36,423 bases of DNA, taken from NCBI GenBank assembly GCA_023428425.1, contig JAEYYP010000323.1:1-36423 (forward strand), given 5' to 3'. The translations under genes were made by a program, and so were the position numbers. Within the stretch, counting starts at the first letter, position 1. Each line of letters starts with the position of its first letter. The DNA comes from Pseudomonadota bacterium (lineage in GTDB: Bacteria > Pseudomonadota > Alphaproteobacteria > Rhizobiales > Devosiaceae). Below the pieces are notes generated by a model that ran no database searches, had not been told where the DNA came from, and was given only the letters and a program-made list of their open reading frames with translations. This document shows positions 15,594 to 24,036 of this stretch, in pieces.

Positions 15594-16016
15594 CTAGTGG
15601 CGATGGTCACCTCGGCAGAGACTGTGGTCGGCAAGCGCCTCGATGATCCGGCAGTCGCAGACGCGACCGTGGCCGCACTCCTCGATCATGCGCGAGAGTT
15701 CCCCGCGCAGTGCCTGCAGGCTGGCGATGCGGCGGTCGACTTCCAGAAGATGCGCCTGGGCGATGCTGTCGGCCTGATGGCAAGAGGCCTGCGGCTGGGC
15801 GTTCATGGCGAGCAGTTCACGGATGTCCTCGACCTCGAAGCCAAGTTCCCGGGCATGACGAATGAAGTTCAAGCGGTCGACTTCCGCAACGCCGTAGCGC
15901 CGCTGCCCGCCTTCGCTGCGGGGCGGTGCGGCCAGCAATCCGATCTGCTCGTAGTAACGGATGGTCGGGACTTTCACGCTGGTTCGCGCAGACAACTCAC
16001 CAATCGCAAGATTCAT
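15594..16016 (-). CDS. MerR-family heavy-metal regulator, PbrR/CadR-like
   Basis: A 140-aa MerR regulator starting at ATG 16016; the longer frame upstream would cross its own promoter. The N-terminal winged helix is intact (AIGELSARTSVKVPTIRYYEQIGLL, then RRYGVAEVDRLNFIRHARELGF). The long coiled-coil dimer helix begins after a Cys (ASCHQADSIAQAHLLEVDRRI), the position of the key metal Cys in PbrR, CadR and ZntR. The tail CGHGRVCDCRIIEAL provides further Cys ligands and ends in DHRH. These proteins bend promoters with over-long spacers when Pb, Cd or Zn binds. Both operators in this window (16028-16058 and 19704-19734) match the type it should bind. It is divergent from the NRAMP gene. Confidence 0.88.
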   Translation of the reverse strand: MNLAIGELSARTSVKVPTIRYYEQIGLLAAPPRSEGGQRRYGVAEVDRLNFIRHARELGFEVEDIRELLAMNAQPQASCHQADSIAQAHLLEVDRRIASLQALRGELSRMIEECGHGRVCDCRIIEALADHSLCRGDHRH

Positions 16017-16027
16017 ACTTGGCCCCC

Positions 16028-16058
16028 TTGATCCTATAGTGACTAGAGACCCTACCCT
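16028..16058 (+). promoter_or_regulatory. MerR-type promoter and operator upstream of the NRAMP gene
   Basis: TTGATC (16028-16033) and TACCCT (16053-16058) are separated by 19 bp, the stretched spacing characteristic of MerR-activated promoters. The spacer holds the dyad CTATAGTGACTAGAG, very close to the PbrR/CadR operator core as I recall it (CTATAGTAACTAGAG). The same dyad occurs before the P-type ATPase. It overlaps the presumed regulator promoter on the other strand, so autoregulation is expected. Confidence 0.75.
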
Positions 16059-16162
16059 CCTCCCAAGCCGAGGGAAAGGCACGCATGACCATTCGATGGC
16101 AGCGCCACCTGCGCACACTCACGCTGGATGCCGCATCTGACACCTTGTCCATCTTCGCTCGC

Positions 16163-16193
16163 CCTGCTATTGCAAATGAATTGCAATAGCAGG
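16163..16193. promoter_or_regulatory. Perfect 13-bp inverted repeat before the NRAMP start (Mur/Fur-like box)
   Basis: The arms CCTGCTATTGCAA and TTGCAATAGCAGG are exact complements around the centre ATGAA, ending six bases before the ATG at 16200. The core TGCAAATGAATTGCA resembles the alphaproteobacterial Mur/Fur (manganese- or iron-responsive) binding sites seen before Mn transporters. As RNA it would also form a stable hairpin covering the ribosome-binding region. Either protein binding or RNA structure, or both, could limit expression. Confidence 0.6.
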
Positions 16194-16199
16194 TGTAGC

Positions 16200-17531
16200 A
16201 TGGGCGACGTCGGTGAGCGTGGTTCGACTGGTTGGCCTGGACAACGGGGTGACGCATCGCTCGCCGATGTTCACCGGAGCGTTGCCGTCAAGGGCTCGTT
16301 TCTCCGGCGCGCAGCCGCGTTTGCCGGACCGGGATATCTCGTAGCGGTCGGCTACATGGATCCGGGCAACTGGGCGACCTCGATCGCCGGCGGCTCCCGC
16401 TTCGGCTACACGCTGCTCGTCGTGGCGTTGGTCTCCAACATCATGGCCATCGTGCTGCAGTCGCTTTGCGCCCGGCTGGCCATTGCATCAGGCCGCGATC
16501 TGGCCCAAGCCTGCCGCGATGCGTTTCCCCGCCCGGTTGGCTGGGTGCTGTGGCTGCTGGCCGAGATCGCCATCATCGCGACTGACATTGCCGAGGTTAT
16601 CGGCACGGCGATCGGCCTCAACCTGCTGTTCGGCATCCCCCTCGAGATCGGCGTGATCATCACGGCGCTTGATGTATTCCTGATCCTATGGCTGCAACGG
16701 CTGGGGTTCCGCTGGATCGAAGCGCTGGTGGTGGCGCTGCTCGGCGTGATCGCCGTCTGCTTCCTCGTGCAGATAGTCCTGGCCGATCCGAACTGGGGTG
16801 ACGTCGTTCGCGGCTTCGCGCCGACGAGCGAAATCATCACCAATCCCGACATGCTTTACCTAGCGCTCGGTATCCTTGGGGCCACGGTAATGCCGCACAA
16901 CCTCTACCTGCACTCCGGCATCGTGCAGACGCGAGCATATGGCGACACACTGCCCGAGAAGCGCGAGGCGCTGCGTTTCGCAACCATCGACTCCACGGTC
17001 GCACTGATGTTCGCGCTCCTCGTCAACGCGTCGATTCTCATCCTAGCCGCTGCGACGTTCTACGCTGCCGGGCAGACCGACATCGCTGAGCTGGGCGAGG
17101 CCCACAGCCTCCTGTCGCCGATGCTTGGCGCGGCCATCGCTCCAACGCTGTTCGGCATCGCGCTCCTCTGCTGCGGCATCAACTCAACCGTCACCGCAAC
17201 CCTCGCCGGGCAGATCGTCATGGAGGGCTTCCTGCGCATCCAGCTAGCGCCCTGGCTACGGCGACTGATCACCAGGGGGTTGGCGATCATCCCGGCCGCA
17301 GGCGTGACCATCTGGTTCGGCCAGTCTGGCACGGCACAGCTCCTTATCCTCACCCAAGTGGTCCTGAGCCTGCAGCTGTCATTCGCGGTGTTCCCGCTGG
17401 TGATGTTCACTGCAGACAAGAAGAAAATGGGTGAGCTGGTGGCGCCGGTCTGGCTCATTGCGCTCGCCGGTTTCATCGCCGTGGCGATCGCGGCCCTCAA
17501 CATCAAGCTGCTCTACGACTTCATCGTGTAG
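16200..17531 (+). CDS. mntH: NRAMP-family divalent metal transporter (MntH-like)
   Basis: A 443-aa membrane protein of the NRAMP family, which imports Mn2+ (and Fe2+, Cd2+) with protons. The signature helix-1 motif is MDPGNW and the helix-6 motif is GATVMPHNLYLHS, supplying the Asp, Asn and Met metal ligands. About 11 hydrophobic helices follow in the usual order. The frame opens at 16128, but that would translate the palindrome at 16163-16193, so I start at ATG 16200. It is transcribed divergently from a MerR regulator and is preceded by both a MerR-type promoter and a Mur-like box. Placing an importer under a toxic-metal regulator is unusual; it may supply Mn to offset Cd or Pb damage. Confidence 0.9.
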   Translation: MGDVGERGSTGWPGQRGDASLADVHRSVAVKGSFLRRAAAFAGPGYLVAVGYMDPGNWATSIAGGSRFGYTLLVVALVSNIMAIVLQSLCARLAIASGRDLAQACRDAFPRPVGWVLWLLAEIAIIATDIAEVIGTAIGLNLLFGIPLEIGVIITALDVFLILWLQRLGFRWIEALVVALLGVIAVCFLVQIVLADPNWGDVVRGFAPTSEIITNPDMLYLALGILGATVMPHNLYLHSGIVQTRAYGDTLPEKREALRFATIDSTVALMFALLVNASILILAAATFYAAGQTDIAELGEAHSLLSPMLGAAIAPTLFGIALLCCGINSTVTATLAGQIVMEGFLRIQLAPWLRRLITRGLAIIPAAGVTIWFGQSGTAQLLILTQVVLSLQLSFAVFPLVMFTADKKKMGELVAPVWLIALAGFIAVAIAALNIKLLYDFIV

Positions 17532-17585
17532 GCACAACTCCGAGCGCTTAATCTTCCCTTAACCCGGGGCAGTGAAGGTCCACGC

Positions 17586-17902
17586 ATGTGTTCTGCGTGG
17601 CCCAGATGGCTCCTTCAGATGGGGCTGCTGATCGTCCTGCTGCTATCGGGCAGCATCACGCCTTTGCGCACACTCGATCCGCGGCCGACCATGCACAGGC
17701 CATGACCATGCAGGTGCGCCTGCTGGAGCAAGGAAATACGACCGCGAGTCAGGCGCAGTGCCACGGCCAGCTCTGCGAGTATCGCTCCGATGTCGCGGCA
17801 CCGTCGGTTTGCCAAGACGTTCCGGTGCTGGCCAAGACCGAAGGCACCCTGCCCTTTCGGCTGACGCAACTGATCCTCGAGCCGCCGCGGCCGGGTTCCT
17901 GA
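17586..17902 (+). pseudogene. Small exported Cys-containing protein, apparently frameshifted
   Basis: ATG 17586 opens a frame giving a good signal peptide (WPRWLLQMGLLIVLLLSGS), but it stops at 17704 after 38 codons. In the frame beginning at 17588, the sequence continues as AADHAQAMTMQVRLLEQGN and then CHGQLCEYRSD and SVCQDVP, a plausible small periplasmic Cys protein ending at 17902. Joining the two would give a secreted protein of roughly 100 aa. I do not recognise the family. It lies just before another frameshifted gene, which supports decay or local sequencing errors. A short untruncated protein in either frame remains possible. Confidence 0.35.
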
Positions 17903-17963
17903 CCGAACCCCGCCAACGCAATTGCACCGTCAATGACCGGTGCCTCGAACGTCGGACAATGAC

Positions 17964-19675
17964 ATGCAGGATCAGGCAATCACCGTTCAAAGCGGGCGAA
18001 GCGTTCGCGCGCAGGTCACACGTCGCCGCATCAGGATCGTGAGCTTCGTGCTCGCGGCCTGCTTCGGCATCATCGCCATGCGGCTCATCCAGCTGGGCTT
18101 TGTCGAGCGCCTTTCTAGCATCGAGGGGCGCACGTCAGCGAGATCGAAGCTTCTCGCCCGCCCATAGTGGACCGTAACGGCCTCGAGCTCGCCATGGATA
18201 TCCGGGTGCCCTCGCTCTACGCCGAGCCGCGACGGATACTCGACGTCGAGGAAGCCGTCACGAAACTGCGGTCCATCATGCCGGACCTCGAGGCCAACTG
18301 GCTGCGAGAGCGCCTCTTGGGCGACCTAGGTTTCGTATGGATCAAGCGGGAGCTGACTCCCGAGATCCGTGACCAGGTCATGGCCCTCGGACTTCCCGGC
18401 CTCGATTTCCTGACCGAAAGTCGCCGCTTCTACCCAGGCACCAATCAAGCCGCCCACGTGCTCGGCTCGGTCAATGTCGACAACCAGGGCATCGCTGGCA
18501 TTGAGCGGAGCATCAACACCCAGGGCCTTGCCGCATTGCAGGAGTTCGGTATCGCCCGCGACCAACCTCTCGTGCCAGTGCGGCTCAGTCTCGACGCCCG
18601 TGTGCAGCATGCCATGACTGAAGAACTTGCCGATGCCCTTGTTCGCTACAAGTCGGTGGCGTCGGCTGGAGCGCTGATGGATGTCAGGACCGGCGAGATC
18701 TACGCGCTGGCTTCCCTCCCCGACTTTGACCCAAATTCGCCGGAGACCGCACTCGTCGAAGGGCGCTTCAATCGCATCACAGCGGGAAACTTCGAGCTTG
18801 GATCAGTCGTCAAGGCTGTCGCCTTCGCCGCAGCTTTGGACAGCGGCGCAGTCCGCCTGACCGACAGCTTCGACGCGCGTTTTCCACTCCGCTTCGGTCG
18901 GCAGTCGATCAGCGACTTCCGTGGCGAAAACCGCATCCTCAGCGTGCCCGAGATTTTCAGATACTCCTCCAATGTCGGCACGGCCCAGATGGTGGCGCAG
19001 CTTGGTCCCGATAACTATCGCGCCTTCTTCGAAAAACTAGGGTTCGACCGGTCGCTGCAAACCGAACTGCCGGAGCTCACGCGACCCAACGTGCCTGCAG
19101 CTTTCAGTGAGATTGTCGCTGCGACGGCCGCCTTCGGCCATGGCTTCAGCATCTCGCCCCTGCACATGCTGAGAGCCGTCGCCGCGTTCGTGAATGGTGG
19201 CAAGCTGGTGCAACCGACCTTCTACCCCGCCAGCCCGGACGCATGGGCATCCGCGCCCCAGGTGATCACACCCGAAACCAGCGCCAACCTGCGCTACCTG
19301 CTGCGGATGAACGCCGTGGTCGGATCGGGCTCCCGAATGAACCGGATTTCGCTGGGATACCGTGTTGGCGGCAAGACTGGGACGGCTGAGAAAGTAGTGA
19401 AAGGTCGATACGACTCCGGTGTCAACCTCAACGTCTTTATCACAGCTTTCCCGATGGAGGCTCCGCGCTATGCCATGATCATCCTTGTGGACGAGGCCGT
19501 CGCCGAGAACCCGCAGTCTGGCAACACAGCCGGCTGGAACGCCGGCGAGGTATCAGGGCGCATCATCGCCCGGGTGGCGCCAATGCTGAGCATCCCGCCA
19601 ACGACGAACTTCGCGGCAGACGACAGCGCTCTTGTGCCTCCGGAACTCCGAGCTCGAGGCCTGACGCTCCCTTAG
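17964..19675 (+). pseudogene. FtsI/PBP2-like penicillin-binding protein, broken by a one-base frameshift
   Basis: The transpeptidase part (18128-19675) holds all active-site motifs: SVVK (catalytic Ser, in GNFELGSVVKAV), SSN (RYSSNVGT) and KTGTAEK. It is preceded by a dimerisation domain with RFYPGTNQAAHVLGSVN. The expected N-terminus (MQDQAITVQSGRS, then the membrane helix IVSFVLAACFGIIAMRLIQLGFV) is present at 17964-18128 but in another frame. The switch falls in the G-run at 18125-18128: one extra G would join SSIEG to AHVSEIEASRPPIVDRNG and restore about 570 aa, the normal FtsI length. Without repair, a GTG at 18167 would make a soluble, anchorless form. An accessory ftsI beside metal-export genes is odd. 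A sequencing error cannot be excluded. Confidence 0.75.
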
Positions 19676-19703
19676 TCCAAACGCTCCGTAACAAGATTAC
19701 GTC

Positions 19704-19734
19704 TTGTCTCTATAGCGGCTAGAGGTTGTATCGA
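19704..19734 (+). promoter_or_regulatory. MerR-type promoter and operator upstream of the P-type ATPase operon
   Basis: TTGTCT (19704-19709) and TATCGA (19729-19734) are 19 bp apart, with the dyad CTCTATAGCGGCTAGAGG in and beside the spacer. It differs at only two internal positions from the core of the site at 16028-16058, and it matches the recalled PbrR/CadR operator. It lies 32 bp before the ATPase start, just past the stop of the FtsI-like gene. The regulator is most likely the MerR protein encoded at 15594-16016. Confidence 0.8.
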
Positions 19735-19765
19735 TTCGTCTCCAGTTAGTCGAAGGAGACCGGAC

Positions 19766-22027
19766 ATGGCTGCCAGCATAGATACCCGCTTTCGCGTCGA
19801 GGGCATGGATTGCGCGGCCTGTGCCACCAAGGTCGAGGCGGCGACGCGCCGGGTAACCGGGGTCGAGGAGGTGTCGGTGTCGGTGACGGCGGGCACCATG
19901 ACGGTCCGGCACGCCGCGGCCACCGATCTTGAGCAGGTCGCTCGCAAGGTCAGGGATGTCGGCTACACGGCGGCACTGCTCACTTCATCGGGTAAGGCTA
20001 AGGCCTCGCTGCCCGCGACCCGACACGATGATCACGATCATGCAGGGCACGATCATGGCGATCATGGACACGACCATTCGGGCCACGATCACGATCTTGA
20101 CGACAAGCCGAAGGACAAGCTGGCCGGGCTGCATGGGCATGACCATGGCATCGAGAACGGGCCGTGGTGGGCGACAAAGAAGGCCCGCCTGACGGCGCTC
20201 TGCGGTGCGGCCATCGGCATTGCCTTCGTGCTGTCCTGGATCATGCCCGACTACAAGGCATCGATATTCACCGTTGCCATGCTTGTTGGCCTCATCCCTA
20301 TAGCCCGGCGCGCCTTCATGGGCGCCATCAACCGCGCACCGTTCACCATCGAGACGCTGATGACCGTGGCAGCGGTCGGCGCCGTCTTCATCGGCGCTGC
20401 CGAGGAAGCCGCGGTGGTGGTCATCCTGTTCCTTGTCGGCGAGATGCTCGAAGGCATCGCCACCGGCCGGGCACGCGCCAGCATCAAGGCACTGGCGACG
20501 CTGGTGCCGAAGATCGCGCTCGTGGAAAGCGGCGGGGTCACCAAGGAGGTGCCGGCCGAGCAGGTGATGGTCGATAGCATCATCCTCGTCCGGCCAGGCG
20601 ATCGCATCGCGGCGGATGGCGTCATCTCGGCTGGAGAAAGTGCGATCGACGAGGCGCCGGTCTCCGGCGAGTCGGTGCCAAGGCACAAAGTCGCGGGCGA
20701 TCAGGTGTTCGCCGGCACCATCAACCAGGACGGCACGCTGCGGGTGCGCGTCACCGCCGCGGCTGCCGACAACACCATCGCCCGCATCATCCGGCTGGTC
20801 GAGGAGGCGCAGGAATCAAAGGCGCCGACCGAGCGGTTCATCGAGCGCTTCTCACGCTGGTATACGCCGGGCGTGATGATCGTCGCGGCGCTGATCGCGG
20901 TGCTGCCGCCGCTGGTGGCCGGCGGCGATTGGAGCGAGTGGATCTACAAGGGGCTCGCCGTGCTGCTGATCGGCTGCCCGTGCGCGCTGGTCATTTCCAC
21001 GCCTGCCGCCATCGCCGCGGCGCTCTCGGCCGGCGCCCGGCGCGGGCTGCTGATGAAGGGCGGCGCGGTCCTCGAACAGCTTGGCAAGGTCAACCAGGTG
21101 GCGCTCGACAAGACCGGCACGCTGACCGAAGGCAAGCCGAAGGTCACCGACGTCATCAGCGTGGGGAAGAGCGAGGGCGAGGTGCTGCGCTTCGCGGCCG
21201 CGCTCGAAGTCGGCTCCAGCCACCCGCTGGCGAAGGCGATCTTGATGGCCGCCGAAGAACGGAAGATCCCGGTATTCGGCGCCAAGGGCGGCGGCGCGGT
21301 GGGTGGCAAGGGCGTCACCGGCACGGTCGGGCCGAGCGAATTGTTCCTCGGCTCGCCCAAGGCGGCGGCCGAACGCACTGCCCTGCCGACGGAGCTCAGC
21401 GAGCGCATCACCGCACTCAACGATGAAGGCAAGACTGTTTCGGTGTTGCTGGTGAACGGCGAAGTGGCCGGCGCCATCGCCATGCGCGACGAGCCGCGGC
21501 CAGATGCGAAGGAAGGCATCGAGGCACTGAAGCGGCTCGGCGCCGAGGCCATCATGCTCACCGGCGACAACCAGCGCACCGCCGCCGCGATCGCCGCCCA
21601 GCTCGGAATGGAGCCACGCGCCGAACTGCTGCCCGAGGACAAGCAGCGGATCGTCGGCGAGCTGAAGGCGCAGGGCAAGATCGTCGCCAAGGTGGGTGAC
21701 GGCATCAACGACGCTCCGGCGCTCGCCGCCGCCGATATCGGCATCGCCATGGGCGGGGGCACCGACGTGGCGCTCGAAACGGCAGACGCCGCGGTGCTGC
21801 ACGGCCGCGTGCTCGATATCGCCAACATGATCATGCTGTCGCGGGCAACCACCGCCAACATCATGCAGAACATCACCATCTCGCTGGGGCTGAAGGCTTT
21901 CTTCCTCGTCACGACGGTGATCGGGGTGACCGGCCTGTGGCCGGCGATCCTCGCCGATACCGGCGCCACGGTGCTCGTCACTGCGAACGCCATGCGCCTC
22001 CTCGTCTGGAAAGGACTGACGAAATGA
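19766..22027 (+). CDS. cadA: P1B-type heavy-metal ATPase (Cd/Zn/Pb exporter, CadA/ZntA-like)
   Basis: A 753-aa inner-membrane pump that exports soft divalent metals with ATP. In order: an N-terminal HMA domain with MDCAAC (residues 14-19); a His/Asp-rich linker of about 50 residues with repeated HDH (metal buffering); membrane helices; the transmembrane metal motif CPC (residues 404-406); phosphorylation site DKTGT (Asp448); SSHPLA; and GDGINDAP (near residue 645), with the conserved Asp near the C-terminus in LADTGATVLV. CPC plus the His-rich linker and the PbrR/CadR-type operator favour Cd2+, Zn2+ or Pb2+ over Cu+. It is the first gene of a run continuing through 25864; the SCO1 start overlaps its stop as ATGA. 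Confidence 0.95.
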   Translation: MAASIDTRFRVEGMDCAACATKVEAATRRVTGVEEVSVSVTAGTMTVRHAAATDLEQVARKVRDVGYTAALLTSSGKAKASLPATRHDDHDHAGHDHGDHGHDHSGHDHDLDDKPKDKLAGLHGHDHGIENGPWWATKKARLTALCGAAIGIAFVLSWIMPDYKASIFTVAMLVGLIPIARRAFMGAINRAPFTIETLMTVAAVGAVFIGAAEEAAVVVILFLVGEMLEGIATGRARASIKALATLVPKIALVESGGVTKEVPAEQVMVDSIILVRPGDRIAADGVISAGESAIDEAPVSGESVPRHKVAGDQVFAGTINQDGTLRVRVTAAAADNTIARIIRLVEEAQESKAPTERFIERFSRWYTPGVMIVAALIAVLPPLVAGGDWSEWIYKGLAVLLIGCPCALVISTPAAIAAALSAGARRGLLMKGGAVLEQLGKVNQVALDKTGTLTEGKPKVTDVISVGKSEGEVLRFAAALEVGSSHPLAKAILMAAEERKIPVFGAKGGGAVGGKGVTGTVGPSELFLGSPKAAAERTALPTELSERITALNDEGKTVSVLLVNGEVAGAIAMRDEPRPDAKEGIEALKRLGAEAIMLTGDNQRTAAAIAAQLGMEPRAELLPEDKQRIVGELKAQGKIVAKVGDGINDAPALAAADIGIAMGGGTDVALETADAAVLHGRVLDIANMIMLSRATTANIMQNITISLGLKAFFLVTTVIGVTGLWPAILADTGATVLVTANAMRLLVWKGLTK

Positions 22028-22647
22028 CCACAGCCCGAACGCCCCGCTGGTTCATCACCTTCCAGCTGACGATGTGGGGCCTGGTGCTTGGCGCCGTCGC
22101 TTACTTCCTCGTTCCTGCCTATCTGCCGGCGCCCGTAGCGGCGGCCACGTCGCTTGGCCCGGGCGTAGCACTCGACGGCCCGTTCCGCCTGGTGAATGAA
22201 GATGGCCAGCCGATGACCGAGGCCGACTTCGCCGGCAAGCCGGGCGTCTGGTTCTACGGCTTCATGAACTGCCCGGACGTTTGCCCCACCGCGCTGGCGG
22301 AAATCGGGACGTTGATGGGCCAATTGGGCTCGGACGCCGACAAGCTCAACGCGGTGTTCGTCACGGTCGATCCCGAGCGCGACACGCCCGAACTGATGAA
22401 GGCCTATGTCGACTATTTCGACCCGCGCATCATCGGACTCACCGGCGACCTCGACGAGATCACCCGGATGACTGCGGCGCGCTTCGTCGCGTTCGAGAAG
22501 GTGCCCTACGAGGACGGTGGCTACGCCATGCAGCACCCGGCGACGATCTACCTCGTGCGCGCCGATGGCACCTTCGCCGGAACGCTCGATGCCGAGGAGG
22601 GCATGGAGGTAAAGTTGCAGAAGCTGCAGAAGCTGGTCGGCGGCTGA
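22024..22647 (+). CDS. SCO1/SenC-family thioredoxin-fold copper chaperone
   Basis: A 207-aa protein with an N-terminal membrane anchor (FITFQLTMWGLVLGAVAYFLVPAYL) and a periplasmic SCO domain. The metal/redox motif is CPDVC (Cys83 and Cys87), and the distal His is His171 in YAMQHPATIYLV, so the three canonical copper ligands are present. SCO proteins deliver copper to the CuA site of cytochrome oxidase or act as thiol-disulfide reductases. Overlap with the ATPase stop (ATGA) shows translational coupling. In a Cd/Zn operon, a redox role shared with DsbA/DsbB is more likely than oxidase assembly; that is inference. Confidence 0.92.
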   Translation: MTTARTPRWFITFQLTMWGLVLGAVAYFLVPAYLPAPVAAATSLGPGVALDGPFRLVNEDGQPMTEADFAGKPGVWFYGFMNCPDVCPTALAEIGTLMGQLGSDADKLNAVFVTVDPERDTPELMKAYVDYFDPRIIGLTGDLDEITRMTAARFVAFEKVPYEDGGYAMQHPATIYLVRADGTFAGTLDAEEGMEVKLQKLQKLVGG

Positions 22648-22648
22648 A

Positions 22649-23569
22649 ATGGGCGCCGGGCACGACCACGGTATCAGCCGTCCCGTCGCTGGCAGCGCTG
22701 GTGCACGGCATCGCCGCAGCCTGGTGCTGGCGCTCGGCCTCACCTCGACCTTCCTCGTCGCCGAGGTGGTCGGCGCGCTGATTTCCGGCAGCCTGGCGCT
22801 GCTGGCCGACGCCGCGCACATGGCGACCGATGCCGGCGGGCTGGCGCTGGCGCTGTTCGCCATCTGGTTCGCGGCGCGTCCGGCGACGCCCGCCAAGACC
22901 TATGGCTACCTGCGGGCGGAAGTGCTGGCGGCGCTGGCCAATGCCGTCGTGCTGCTGCTGCTCACCGTCTACATCCTCTACGAGGCCTGGCAGCGGCTGT
23001 TCGAGCCGCCGGAAATCCTGTCGGTGCCGATGCTGGTGGTGGCCGTAGTCGGGCTGGTGGTCAACCTCATCAGCATGCGCCTGCTGGCGGCGGGCTCGAA
23101 GGAAAGCCTCAACCTCAAGGGCGCCTATTTCGAGGTGCTGGCCGACATGCTCGGCTCGGTGGCGGTCATCGTGTCGGCGCTGGTCATCATGTTCACCGGC
23201 TGGACGCTGGTCGATCCGATCGTCGGTGCCGGCATCGGCCTCTTCATCGTGCCGCGCACCTGGGCGCTGCTCAGCCAAGCGGTGAACATCCTGCTCGAAG
23301 GCACGCCTACGGGCTTAGACCTGCAGAAGCTCGAGGAAGCGCTGCGCGAGATCGACAGCGTCACCGACCTGCACGACCTGCACGTCTGGACTATCACCTC
23401 GGGGGTCGATGCGATGAGCGGGCACCTCGTGATTGCCGAAGGCACCGACGAGCAGGCCTTGCTGCGTCGGGCGCAGCAGAAGCTGCACGACCAGTTCGGC
23501 ATCGACCACACCACCATTCAGATCGAAACCGCCGCTACCGCCGGCCTCGAAAAAAGGATCGACATTTGA
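22649..23569 (+). CDS. czcD: Cation diffusion facilitator, CzcD-like zinc/cadmium exporter
   Basis: A 306-aa CDF antiporter exporting Zn2+, Cd2+ or Co2+ from the cytoplasm in exchange for protons. Helix 2 holds LLADAAHMATD (H57 and D61 among the metal ligands), and helix 5 holds YFEVLADMLGS, in which the His usual in ZitB-type CDFs is Glu; CzcD-type proteins show this as I recall them. A short His-containing N-terminus (GAGHDHG) precedes six helices. The cytoplasmic C-terminal domain carries VTDLHDLHVWTI. It starts one base after the SCO1 stop, and its end overlaps dsbB. Confidence 0.93.
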   Translation: MGAGHDHGISRPVAGSAGARHRRSLVLALGLTSTFLVAEVVGALISGSLALLADAAHMATDAGGLALALFAIWFAARPATPAKTYGYLRAEVLAALANAVVLLLLTVYILYEAWQRLFEPPEILSVPMLVVAVVGLVVNLISMRLLAAGSKESLNLKGAYFEVLADMLGSVAVIVSALVIMFTGWTLVDPIVGAGIGLFIVPRTWALLSQAVNILLEGTPTGLDLQKLEEALREIDSVTDLHDLHVWTITSGVDAMSGHLVIAEGTDEQALLRRAQQKLHDQFGIDHTTIQIETAATAGLEKRIDI

Positions 23570-24036
23570 CCGACGCAATCTCGGGGGGCGCAGACCGGCA
23601 AGACCCGCTCCGGCTCGACTTCGGCGACGCCGCGAGCAACGCGCTGCTGGCCGCGTGGATACTGGCGCTCGGCGCTTCGCTGGCGGTGCTGTTCATTGGC
23701 GAGATCATGGGACAGGCCCCCTGCAATCTCTGCTGGTATCAGCGCATCGCCATGCTGCCGCTGGCGGTGATCCTCGGCGTCGCGGCCTGGCGCGGCGACC
23801 TCGACGTGTGGCGCTATGCGCTGCCGGTGGCCGGCATCGGCCTGCTGCTCGCCGGCTTCCACTCGCTGGTCTACTATGGCGTCATCCCCGAGGCGATCGC
23901 GCAGTGCGGTGCCGGCCCGTCCTGCACCGACGCCGATATGACGATCTTGGGGATCGCCATTCCGGTGCTGTCGCTGGCGGCTTTCCTGGGCCTCGTCGTG
24001 CTGCTGCTCGCCGTTCGCAAGGGAGCGGCCACATGA
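23566..24036 (+). CDS. dsbB: DsbB-family disulfide bond oxidoreductase
   Basis: A 156-aa, four-helix membrane protein that reoxidises DsbA and passes electrons to quinone. The first redox pair is CNLC (Cys53-Cys56) and the second is Cys114/Cys120 in QCGAGPSC, so all four catalytic cysteines are present, arranged as in DsbB. The start is a TTG at 23566 overlapping the CDF stop as TTGA; no ATG is available in a better position. Its neighbour dsbA overlaps its end as ATGA, so the pair should be made together. It belongs to the metal operon rather than to a housekeeping dsb locus. Confidence 0.92.
   Translation: MTDAISGGADRQDPLRLDFGDAASNALLAAWILALGASLAVLFIGEIMGQAPCNLCWYQRIAMLPLAVILGVAAWRGDLDVWRYALPVAGIGLLLAGFHSLVYYGVIPEAIAQCGAGPSCTDADMTILGIAIPVLSLAAFLGLVVLLLAVRKGAAT

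Noticed and set aside
20944..22896. 650-codon minus-strand frame opposite the ATPase, SCO1 and CDF genes
   Set aside because: Covers three well-supported genes on the other strand and shows no motif.
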